This document shows positions 8,224 to 15,388 of a stretch of DNA of 64,000 bases, piece by piece; within the stretch, counting starts at the first letter, position 1; each line of letters opens with the position of its first letter. Under the pieces are notes generated by a model that searched no databases, was not told the DNA's origin, and saw nothing but the letters and a program-made list of their open reading frames with translations. Source of the DNA: Beijerinckiaceae bacterium (GTDB lineage: Bacteria > Pseudomonadota > Alphaproteobacteria > Rhizobiales > Beijerinckiaceae); the NCBI GenBank assembly GCA_947475995.1, contig CANJNI010000025.1:1-64000 (forward strand). The letters are read 5' to 3'. A program made the position numbers and the translations under genes.

Positions 8224-8886
8224 TCACCGCGCTGCGAAACGCCACACATGCGTGCGCTTGATTTCCGAATCCTCAAGCGCACGCGACACCGGAATATTGT
8301 ATTCGGCGATCGCCACGAGCTTGTCGCGCGCCAGATAGGAACGCCCCGGATCGCCGATCAGCACCGTTGCGCCGCGCTTGTGCAGGGCTTCCAGCCAGTC
8401 GGTGACGGCGCTCGCCATATCGCTCTGGTAAGACACATCGCCCGCCAGCACCACGTCCCAGCCCTCGTCGCGTCCGACAAGATCATCGAGACGCGCCGTA
8501 ACGCCAACGCCATTATGTCCCGCGTTGAGCCCGATGGCGCTGACCGCGAAAGCGTCGATCTCGCAGGCGTCCGCATGACTCGCGCCGGCCTTCATGGCCG
8601 CGATGGCCACGAGGCCGGAACCGGATGCGAAATCCAGGACGCGCTTGCCGCGCACGATCTCCGGATGATCCATCACATAGCGCGCCAGCGCCTGGCCGCC
8701 CGCCCATGCGAAAGCCCAGAACGGCGGCGGCAGGCCCATCTCGCCGAGTTCTTCCTCGGTCTTTTCCCAGAGCGCTGTCGCCTCGTCCGCCAGATACAAC
8801 GTGATTTCGGGCGTATTCGGCACCGGCAGCAGCCGTGTGTGCTGGCGGATGAAGGAAACGCTGTCTTCGGGCGTGAGCTTTTTCAT
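8224..8886 (-). CDS. Class I SAM methyltransferase, ETF-beta lysine methyltransferase (METTL20) type
   Basis: A 220-residue protein with PFWAFAWAGGQALARYV near residue 50, VLDFASGSGLVAIAAMKAG (SAM motif I), then ACEIDAFA and LNAGHNGV. This order matches the METTL20/ETFBKMT branch of seven-beta-strand protein methyltransferases, which includes alphaproteobacterial members that methylate lysines in the ETF-beta recognition loop. The start MKKL at 8886 overlaps the end of hyi by four bases (ATGA), so the two are probably co-transcribed; a longer in-frame extension overlapping hyi is not credible. Substrate assignment is by family. The EtfB coded at 28.5 kb lacks the target lysines, so the natural partner may be another ETF. 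Confidence 0.8.
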   Translation of the reverse strand: MKKLTPEDSVSFIRQHTRLLPVPNTPEITLYLADEATALWEKTEEELGEMGLPPPFWAFAWAGGQALARYVMDHPEIVRGKRVLDFASGSGLVAIAAMKAGASHADACEIDAFAVSAIGLNAGHNGVGVTARLDDLVGRDEGWDVVLAGDVSYQSDMASAVTDWLEALHKRGATVLIGDPGRSYLARDKLVAIAEYNIPVSRALEDSEIKRTHVWRFAAR

Positions 8887-9674
8887 GCCGGGCGCATCGA
8901 GCGCATCCAGCCAAGCCCGTCCGCGGTCGCGGCGCGCGGTCGGTATTCGGCCGCCACCCATCCGGGCCAGCCCCGCCCCGCAATGGCGGCGAAAATGTTC
9001 GCATAATTGATCTCGCCTTCGTCCGGCTCCGCACGTCTCGGCACGGAGGCGAACTGGAAATGACCGATATGCTTCCAGTGCTGCTCCATACGCCGCAAGA
9101 GATCGCCCTCCATGATCTGGATATGATAAAAATCGAACATCAGCCTGATGTTGTCGCGGCCCAGTTCTTCCAGCAGCGCAACCACATCGTCGGAGCGCGA
9201 TACGAACCAGTTCGGACGATCGTAGCGATTGATCGGCTCGATCAGGAGATCGACGCCGGTGTGGCGCGCCTGATCGCTCGCCCAGAGCATATTGCGAAAG
9301 AATGTTTCGCGCGCCTGCGCACGCTGCTCGGGATCGACCACGCCGCACATGCAGTGAATGGTTTTCACGCCCAGCGTCACGGCCCAGTCGAGCGCCAGTT
9401 CAAGCCCGCGCCGGAAATCCGCCTCTCGCCCCGGCACGGCCGCGAAACCGAACTCGCCCCTCGCCGAATCCCCCGGCGGCGTATTGAGTCCGTTCATCAC
9501 GACGCCGGCCTCGTCGAGCCTCGCCAGAACGGCGCTTCGGTCAAGATCGAAAGGAAAGTGGCATTCCGCCGCCGGAAATCCGGCGCGCGCGGCCGCCCCG
9601 ATCCGGTCCAGAAAAGGCAGTTCGGCGAACATCATGGAAATGTTCGCCGACCATCGAAAGGGAATCGCTGTCAT
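8883..9674 (-). CDS. hyi: Hydroxypyruvate isomerase family protein
   Basis: A 263-residue TIM-barrel protein of the xylose-isomerase-like superfamily, expected to interconvert hydroxypyruvate and tartronate semialdehyde. RWSANISMMFAELPFLDRI is the family's usual opening. Metal or substrate residues are visible in IEPINRYD (Glu), MFDFYHIQIMEGDL (Asp, His) and GHFQFASVPRRAEPDEGEI (His, Gln, Glu). No glyoxylate carboligase or tartronate semialdehyde reductase lies next to it, so a role in the glycerate pathway is inferred only from the family. It is followed, with a four-base overlap, by the methyltransferase. Confidence 0.87.
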   Translation of the reverse strand: MTAIPFRWSANISMMFAELPFLDRIGAAARAGFPAAECHFPFDLDRSAVLARLDEAGVVMNGLNTPPGDSARGEFGFAAVPGREADFRRGLELALDWAVTLGVKTIHCMCGVVDPEQRAQARETFFRNMLWASDQARHTGVDLLIEPINRYDRPNWFVSRSDDVVALLEELGRDNIRLMFDFYHIQIMEGDLLRRMEQHWKHIGHFQFASVPRRAEPDEGEINYANIFAAIAGRGWPGWVAAEYRPRAATADGLGWMRSMRPA

Positions 9675-9713
9675 GAGGGCTCCGTCAACCCGGAGCCTAT
9701 CTGGTTCCGCCCG

Positions 9714-10112
9714 TCAGATCGATTCCGACCAGCGCTCCAGCCTGTACTGAAGCTCGGTAATCTTTTTCCGCAGCGCTGCGTTTTCGGCTTCCAGCGTCTT
9801 CACCTTGCGGCGAACCTCGTCGCCCTCGACATCAACAGGCGCCGTCATCGCGTCATCCGCATGATCGGGAATGAACGCAATGCCGGTTTCGTTGGCGGTG
9901 CGCCAGACGACGCGCGCATTGTAGGAGCGGCCCTTCTGGGGCACCTCGATCTCGAAGGCCTCAGGCACCGCCACCGCGTCGCCGACCACGATGCGGGCGC
10001 CGATCGCCGATATGTTCTTGATGCGGCACTCGACGGTCGAATTGTGGTTGTTGGTGATGATCCTCGCGCCTAGCAGGGCGCGGGCGCGTTCGGCGCGGCG
10101 AGCTTCGGCCAT
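9714..10112 (-). CDS. PilZ-domain protein with C-terminal coiled coil
   Basis: A 132-residue protein. RRAERARALLGARI is the arginine-rich first PilZ motif, and CRIKNISAIGARI is the N/DxSxxG second motif; together they bind cyclic di-GMP. Residues from about 95 to the end (VRRKVKTLEAENAALRKKITELQYRLERW) show heptad spacing of L, I and A and should form a coiled coil, possibly for dimerisation or partner binding. Such stand-alone PilZ proteins usually act as c-di-GMP effectors. No diguanylate cyclase or motility gene is adjacent, so the output is unknown. Confidence 0.85.
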   Translation of the reverse strand: MAEARRAERARALLGARIITNNHNSTVECRIKNISAIGARIVVGDAVAVPEAFEIEVPQKGRSYNARVVWRTANETGIAFIPDHADDAMTAPVDVEGDEVRRKVKTLEAENAALRKKITELQYRLERWSESI

Positions 10113-10237
10113 AGTGGTCCCCTGTCTGGGTCGATGTGACCCTATGAAAGAAAACTACCGTGAAAAGTTTTCCGATTGCCGAAACCCTGTGGGATTGCGG
10201 CGCGTAATGAACCGATGGTTGATGAAACCTTAAGGCT

Positions 10238-10498
10238 TCAGCCGTAGCGCAGCTTCAGGGCGATGATGGCGCCCACCAGCAGAAGCGTAAGGCCGTTGGC
10301 CACCATCACCGGCCAGCTTCCGATCATCACGCCGTAGACGAACCACAGCGCCGTGCCGACCGCGAAGGCGCCCTGACTTGTCAAAGAGATCGAGCGCGTC
10401 TCTCGCGTGCGAATGATCTGCAGCGCCTGCGGAACCCAGCATAGAGTGGTAATGCAGGCCGCAATGGAGCCCAGAATTTCGATTGCGAAAGGAGACAT
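10238..10498 (-). CDS. SemiSWEET sugar transporter (PQ-loop)
   Basis: An 86-residue protein with three hydrophobic helices, the half-size bacterial SWEET that works as a homodimer for sugar movement. The PQ-loop motif is in LCWVPQALQIIRTRETRSIS, and ALWFVYGVMIGSWPVMVANG is the usual third-helix region. ATG at 10498 is chosen because GAAAGGAG directly precedes it. DUF486 lies just upstream in the same direction with only a short gap, so the two may be co-transcribed. The sugar is unknown. Confidence 0.88.
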   Translation of the reverse strand: MSPFAIEILGSIAACITTLCWVPQALQIIRTRETRSISLTSQGAFAVGTALWFVYGVMIGSWPVMVANGLTLLLVGAIIALKLRYG

Positions 10499-10521
10499 GA
10501 ACAAGCCGAATCGGGAGGTCC

Positions 10522-10917
10522 TCAGACCTTGCCCTTGAATATGAAGAAGGCTCCCGCCGCAATGAGCGCAAAGCCGACTGCATGGTTCCAGCCGAGCGGT
10601 TCCTTCAGATAGACGACCGAAAAACCCGCGAAGACCGTGAGGGTGATGACCTCCTGCATGGTCTTGAGTTGCGCGACAGAATAGACCTCGCTGCCCCAGC
10701 GATTGGCCGGAACCGCCAGACAATATTCGATGAACGCGATGCCCCAGCTCGCCAGAATGACGAGCCAGAGCGGCTGTTCCTTGAACTTGAGATGCCCGTA
10801 CCACGCGAAGGTCATGAACAGGTTCGACATGACCAGCAGCAGGACGGGCGTCAACCACGGGGCGACGAAGGTCGGCACGCGAATCTCCGGATCAGAAAGA
10901 CTGACCTTTGATCGCAT
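10522..10917 (-). CDS. DUF486 membrane protein (DMT-like)
   Basis: A 131-residue integral membrane protein with four hydrophobic segments. FMTFAWYGHLK, EYCLAVPANRWGS and QLKTMQEVITLTVFAGFSV are characteristic of DUF486, a small family related to drug/metabolite transporters but without assigned function. ATG at 10917 (MRSKV) follows GAAGGG; a TTG 18 bases upstream is also in frame but less likely. The same-strand SemiSWEET gene follows after about two dozen bases. Confidence 0.85.
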   Translation of the reverse strand: MRSKVSLSDPEIRVPTFVAPWLTPVLLLVMSNLFMTFAWYGHLKFKEQPLWLVILASWGIAFIEYCLAVPANRWGSEVYSVAQLKTMQEVITLTVFAGFSVVYLKEPLGWNHAVGFALIAAGAFFIFKGKV

Positions 10918-10948
10918 GCGGAGCCCTTCGGGCAAACCCGAAGATGCG

Positions 10949-12205
10949 CTAAGCCACCAGCCCCTTGATCGGCGCGAGCGAGGCCGTGTTCGGAAACACC
11001 TTCTCGCCGAGAGCGGCGGCCGGCAGTCCCAGATGGTCCGCCAGCACGCCTTTCAGCACGGCGCGCAGATCGGTTGTCGGGCGCAGGTCCCGGTTTTCAT
11101 AAAGCTGCGCGTCCTTGAGGCCCGGCCAGTCGGCCATGACGCGACCGCCCGCCACCGCGCCGCCCGCCAGAAACGCCACCGTGCCGGTGCCGTGGTCGGT
11201 TCCGGTCGTGCCGTTGATGCGCGCCGTCCGGCCGAATTCGGTGACGACCGCGATGATGGTGTGCTTCCAGCTTGCGCCCAGCGTCTGCCGGAACTCGTCT
11301 ATGGCCCCGTCGAGGCCGGACAGAAGCTGCGCAAGGCGGCCCGTCGCGCCGCCCTCGTTGGCGTGCGTGTCCCAGCCGTCATAGGCCAGCGCCCCGATGC
11401 GCGGACCATCGTCGGCCGCCATGAGTTTCGCCGCGCCGCGCGCCGTCTGGCGCATCACATCGACCACATTGCCGCCGGGCTGCGCGGCCCGCATCCCGCC
11501 CATGTCTCGCGACACGATCTTGTCAATTCCCAGCCCCTGCGCCAGCGCGTTCAGCAACACCGGATCGCGCGCGCCGTAAAGCGCCAGCAGGCGCTCTGCA
11601 ATGTCGTCGCCGGCGGGCGGCAGATTGGTCGGCGCCCATCCGGTCACGGCGGCGGAGCCGCGCAGGATGAGCGGCGTCACCGGCCCGATGCCCAGGCCGC
11701 TGCGGGCGCTCGCCACGCGCTCGCCTTTCGGCAGAACTTCCAGCACGCGATTGAGCCAGCCGGACGCAATGCTGCCGGGCTTCGGCATGCCGCTTTCCAG
11801 CACGTCCTGACCGTCGAAATGCGAGCGTTCGCGATAGCCGGTCGCGGTGGCGTGGATGATTGCCGCCTGCTTGTCGGCGAACATTTTTGCAAAGATCGGC
11901 ATGCCCGGATTTAGACCGAAGAAACCGTCGAGTTCGAGCGCCGGACGCTCGCCGTCGCGCCGCAACGACAGGGCGCCGTGCAGCCTTTCGTAATCTGGAT
12001 CGCCGAGCGGCGCGACCGCCGAAAGCCCGTCGAGCGCGCCGCGCAGGATGATCGTCACGAAACGTGGATCGCGCCCGTCGGCCGCGCGAGCGAATTTGGG
12101 CAGATAGGCCCACGAGAACAGGCCCCCGCCGCTCACCAGAAGCGCGCGGCGCGAAGGCGTTGCGGCTTCGCAAAGTCCGTTGATCGAGGACGCCCGCATG
12201 CTCAT
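10949..12205 (-). CDS. DUF1501 protein with Tat-type signal
   Basis: A 418-residue protein of the sulfatase-like DUF1501 family. PSRRALLVSGGG near residue 17 is a twin-arginine-like export signal, and GRDPRFVTIILRGALDGLS follows at the start of the mature domain. Late motifs AVVTEFGRTARINGT and DHGTGTVAFLAGG contain the conserved His, Asp and Glu expected for a phosphatase/sulfatase-like metal site, although activity is not established for the family. Its start overlaps the stop of the DUF1800 gene (ATGA), the usual pairing of these two families. A periplasmic role together is likely; the function is unknown. Confidence 0.88.
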   Translation of the reverse strand: MSMRASSINGLCEAATPSRRALLVSGGGLFSWAYLPKFARAADGRDPRFVTIILRGALDGLSAVAPLGDPDYERLHGALSLRRDGERPALELDGFFGLNPGMPIFAKMFADKQAAIIHATATGYRERSHFDGQDVLESGMPKPGSIASGWLNRVLEVLPKGERVASARSGLGIGPVTPLILRGSAAVTGWAPTNLPPAGDDIAERLLALYGARDPVLLNALAQGLGIDKIVSRDMGGMRAAQPGGNVVDVMRQTARGAAKLMAADDGPRIGALAYDGWDTHANEGGATGRLAQLLSGLDGAIDEFRQTLGASWKHTIIAVVTEFGRTARINGTTGTDHGTGTVAFLAGGAVAGGRVMADWPGLKDAQLYENRDLRPTTDLRAVLKGVLADHLGLPAAALGEKVFPNTASLAPIKGLVA

Positions 12206-13581
12206 CTCCTCTGGAATTCAGGCGACATGAACAGGAGCGCAAGCGCCTGCTGTTTCGACTCGGCGCGGCGAACCGCATCGCGCGTTTCCTGCGACGCCGC
12301 AGGCCCCAGTGCTACATCGAGCAGATCGTTCGCATCGGGTGGACTGGCGATGCGCCTTGCGATTTGCATCGCCACATCAAGCCGCAGCTTCATGCCTTCG
12401 GGCGACGCCCATGCGTCGGCGCGGTCCGTATAGCCGTTGGGTCCGGGCGGTTGCCACACGAAATGTCCAAGTTGCTGCAAGGCCCCGTTCATCGGCAGGG
12501 GGCTTTCCGGCATGCGGCCGAGGAGCCGCGTCGTGGCCATCAGGAACTCCTGCGGGGAGCGCATTTTCGTCAATGGCGCAGTCCATGCCTCATCGTCATC
12601 GACCAGCGCGAACGTCAAGGCCCTGAGATCGCCGTCGGTCTTGCGGAACACATCCGCCAGCTTTGCGACCAGTGCGGGCGGCGGATGGTCAGCCACAAAA
12701 TGCCGCGCAAATTTCGTCGCGATGAATTTCGCCGTGGAGGAATGGCGCGCAATATCGTCCAGCGCCTGTTCGCCTTGCCGCACGCCGTCCGCCGCATAGG
12801 TCTTCCCGAGCAGATCGTGCGCGCCCGGCTCGTGAGCGTTGGCGAGGAACAGGAATGCGCCGGCCTCGCCGTTCCCTCGCTGCGGACCGCCGTATGTCCA
12901 CCCCGTTATGATGCGCGCCAGCGACGTCACGTCCGCCTGGGCATAACCGCCGTCGACGCCGAGCGTGTGAAGTTCCAGAATTTCGCGGGCGAGGTTTTCG
13001 TTCAGCCCGACCTTGCGATTCCTGCCCGCAGGCGAACCGGGTCCGAAAGAGAGCTGGTTGTCGAGATAGTGCAGCATGGTCGGATGCTGCTCGACGGCGC
13101 GCAGCATGTCGGCGAAACGGCCCAGCACATGCGGCCGGATCGCCTCGCGCTCGAAAGCCCCCGCCGTCACGCGCTGGGTCTGGTCCTTGGAGATCGACAC
13201 GCAGAAATGATTCGACCAGAAGGCTGTCAGACGCTCGACAAAACCCGGATCGGCGCTGAACTGCCTCTGGTAGCGCGCCAGAACTTCGGAACGATACGTG
13301 GCTTGAATGAAGGCGTCGTCTGGTTCTTTCTCGCCACCAGCGGCGCGGCGAACCCGTTGCAACTCCGCCCGGTAGGCGAACAGCTTCCGGAGGTTCTCCG
13401 CAGCGGACTGCAATCCGGTTGATTGAAGCAATGCCACATTGGGCCGGGCAAGTTCGGCCTTGATGAAGCCGCGCGGGTCGGAGGCTGCGCTCGCCAGATC
13501 GTCGGAACTGCCGCCGCGCGCCCCGAAGCCGAAACGGTTGAGCGCGATCAGACCACTCTTGTAGTCGGGGCCGATGGCCAT
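12202..13581 (-). CDS. DUF1800 protein
   Basis: A 459-residue protein. IALNRFGFGARGG is the DUF1800 opening, and LMTTRLL-like, HTLGVDGGYAQADV and ARIITGWTY are family hallmarks, the last two in the order NLAREILELHTLGVDGGY. No clear signal peptide is visible. ATG at 13581 is preferred because CGGGAGA precedes it; a GTG 60 bases upstream is in frame but lacks support. The gene is translationally coupled to DUF1501 downstream. Pairs of DUF1800 and DUF1501 are widespread in bacteria, and the biochemical role is unassigned. Confidence 0.88.
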   Translation of the reverse strand: MAIGPDYKSGLIALNRFGFGARGGSSDDLASAASDPRGFIKAELARPNVALLQSTGLQSAAENLRKLFAYRAELQRVRRAAGGEKEPDDAFIQATYRSEVLARYQRQFSADPGFVERLTAFWSNHFCVSISKDQTQRVTAGAFEREAIRPHVLGRFADMLRAVEQHPTMLHYLDNQLSFGPGSPAGRNRKVGLNENLAREILELHTLGVDGGYAQADVTSLARIITGWTYGGPQRGNGEAGAFLFLANAHEPGAHDLLGKTYAADGVRQGEQALDDIARHSSTAKFIATKFARHFVADHPPPALVAKLADVFRKTDGDLRALTFALVDDDEAWTAPLTKMRSPQEFLMATTRLLGRMPESPLPMNGALQQLGHFVWQPPGPNGYTDRADAWASPEGMKLRLDVAMQIARRIASPPDANDLLDVALGPAASQETRDAVRRAESKQQALALLFMSPEFQRR

Positions 13582-13797
13582 GGACGTCTCCCGGAAAACC
13601 CCGATCGCCGAACGTGTCGGCGATCCGTGACCGTATATCACCGTAAAACCGCTCCCAGAATGAACGGAACATTAAATTCCGGCAATTTAGCCCCGAAAAT
13701 AGCCGCGAAATGGGTGTTGGCGCGCCCGCCTTGGTAAATCGACGTTAAGTGCAGGCGTTCTAGGGTTCAGGTTGCAGAGGTCCCAGAGCAACCGGGA

Positions 13798-14652
13798 ATG
13801 AAGTCGAACGATTTGCGCGCAATGGCCCCGCCGGCGGCCAAAGCCTCCTATGGCTTTGGTTGGATCGCCGTGCAGGGTGCTGTCTGCGCCGCAATCGCCT
13901 ACGGGGCCTATTACGCCTTCTCGACGCCCAACCTGTTCGGCGGTTCGGCCGCTGAACCCAAGGCTTCCATCGCCCAGCAGACGGTGGCCGTGGTGCAGCG
14001 GGTCACGACTCCCGCCCCGGCCCCTGCCGCCCCGCCGCCGCCCCCGCCGCCGAAAGCCCAGGTCCTGACGCCTGCGCAGGAAGCCGCCGCGACCGTGATG
14101 AGCTTCCTCGGCCGGACTGCGCCGACCGACCCGGTCTTCATGGCCTGCGCCAGGTCCGCCAAGACCGAGCCGGCGAAACTCTACCAGAAGTTCGTGCAGG
14201 GCGATCACGAGGCCATCGCCCGCGCGTCCGATTGCTACCTGGGCGGAAACCTCAACACGAAACTTTGCGACGCCAATGCGCGGCGCGACATGCTGGACGT
14301 GATGAACATCTATTTTTCCACCAAGCGCGCCCATATCGCGGCGGAAAAGGAACAGCCCGGCAAGCCCGTCGTGGCGGCCGCCCGCTGGGACACCCAGCTC
14401 GACCGCGCGGTGCGGACAAAGTTCCGCAACGCCATGGCGAACGGCGTCGTGACGCCTGAGGAAATCGCCCGCTTCCGGGAAACCGAAATGCAGGATCTCG
14501 CCAAGGATCTGGCGCCCGGCAAGCGCATCTGCGGCGCAACCCAGGCCTCCGGCGCGCCTGAACCGGCAGCCGAAGCCGCCACCATGGGAGCCCCGCAACC
14601 TGCGGCGGCCGCGCCCAAGGCGGCTCCGGCCAAGAAAAAGAAGAAGAGCTGA
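13798..14652 (+). CDS. Single-pass membrane protein with Pro/Ala-rich linker, unknown
   Basis: A 284-residue protein that I cannot place in a family. Residues 22-42 form one transmembrane helix (WIAVQGAVCAAIAYGAYYAF). A proline-rich linker follows (APAPAAPPPPPPPK), then a helical periplasmic-type domain from about residue 95 to 245 containing two or three cysteines (FMACARS, SDCYLGG, TKLCDAN, RICGATQ), and an Ala/Pro tail ending in KKKKK. The cysteines may form disulfides. It precedes the next membrane gene by six bases, so the two probably form an operon, which runs towards glyS. Confidence 0.7.
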   Translation: MKSNDLRAMAPPAAKASYGFGWIAVQGAVCAAIAYGAYYAFSTPNLFGGSAAEPKASIAQQTVAVVQRVTTPAPAPAAPPPPPPPKAQVLTPAQEAAATVMSFLGRTAPTDPVFMACARSAKTEPAKLYQKFVQGDHEAIARASDCYLGGNLNTKLCDANARRDMLDVMNIYFSTKRAHIAAEKEQPGKPVVAAARWDTQLDRAVRTKFRNAMANGVVTPEEIARFRETEMQDLAKDLAPGKRICGATQASGAPEPAAEAATMGAPQPAAAAPKAAPAKKKKKS

Positions 14653-14658
14653 CCCGCC

Positions 14659-15258
14659 ATGCAGCCATCGAGACCAGCCAGTTTCGGTAAACGCGGCGCA
14701 TCCGCCCGCCCCGCCGCCCAGACCCGGCCGACGCCGCGATCAGCGCTCGAAACCACCTCCACGGGCGTGCCGGTCTCCGAACTGGCCAAAACCCTGATGG
14801 CCAAGCCGGCCATGGACGATGCGGACCACCGGACTTCTGCAAAAGGCGTGGTGCCGACATCGTGGCGGGCGGGGATTCTGGCCGGACTCGCAGCCTCCAG
14901 CCTGCAGGCAGGCTATGTGATCCTGCAGGCCAACAGCGGGACCGATCAGGTCTCCGCCATGCTGGCGGCGGCTGGGGTCGACCAGACGAAAACCTTGCCG
15001 ATCCTGCTTCTCTCCAGCCTGCTCGGCGGCGGCGAGGCGACCGGGAGCACCATCCTGTTCGCCCATTCGTTCCTGAAACGCACTGGCCACAACAATGCCC
15101 TCGCCTATGCTGTGGGCGGCGGCATCGTGGCGGGGCTCAGCTCCGTCGCGATGCAGGCCATCGGGGCGTCTCTCGGCCCCTCCACCCTGCCGGTGGACGT
15201 CGCGACCGGGATTGCGGCCGGATTCTTCTACCGGATGTTCGCCGGGGCGCGCGGCTAG
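14659..15258 (+). CDS. Small integral membrane protein, unknown
   Basis: A 199-residue protein with a disordered, Thr/Ser/Pro-rich N-terminal 65 residues, then about four hydrophobic segments rich in Gly, Ala and Ser (AGILAGLAASSLQAGYVIL, LPILLLSSLLGGGEATGS, ALAYAVGGGIVAGLSSV, DVATGIAAGFFYRMFAG). The small-residue content suggests tightly packed helices. I do not recognise the family. It starts six bases after the upstream gene and sits where glyQ is often found next to glyS; glyQ itself is not in the window. Confidence 0.65.
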   Translation: MQPSRPASFGKRGASARPAAQTRPTPRSALETTSTGVPVSELAKTLMAKPAMDDADHRTSAKGVVPTSWRAGILAGLAASSLQAGYVILQANSGTDQVSAMLAAAGVDQTKTLPILLLSSLLGGGEATGSTILFAHSFLKRTGHNNALAYAVGGGIVAGLSSVAMQAIGASLGPSTLPVDVATGIAAGFFYRMFAGARG

Positions 15259-15259
15259 A

Positions 15260-15292
15260 GCCTGTTCGGCAAAAGTCGGACGACTTTTGCGA
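15260..15292. repeat. Short palindromic element, copy 2 (perfect core)
   Basis: GCAAAAGTCG at 15269-15278 and CGACTTTTGC at 15281-15290 form a perfect 10-bp inverted repeat with only GA between, preceded by GCCTGTTCG. A diverged copy lies at 6254-6292, and the GCAAAAGTC core is shared with the 618-687 cluster. It lies in the 130-base gap before glyS. Confidence 0.6.
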
Positions 15293-15388
15293 CCCGAACC
15301 GGCTGCGACAGACTTTTCGCCAAACCGCTTGCCGTAATCGACCTGCGGCGGTACGCACCCGCTCGACCTTTTCGAACCCGCGTGACCC

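Noticed and set aside
15259-15388. Glycine riboswitch or T-box before glyS
   Set aside because: The leader shows only the short GCAAAAGTCG palindrome; no tandem aptamer or T-box sequence is visible.
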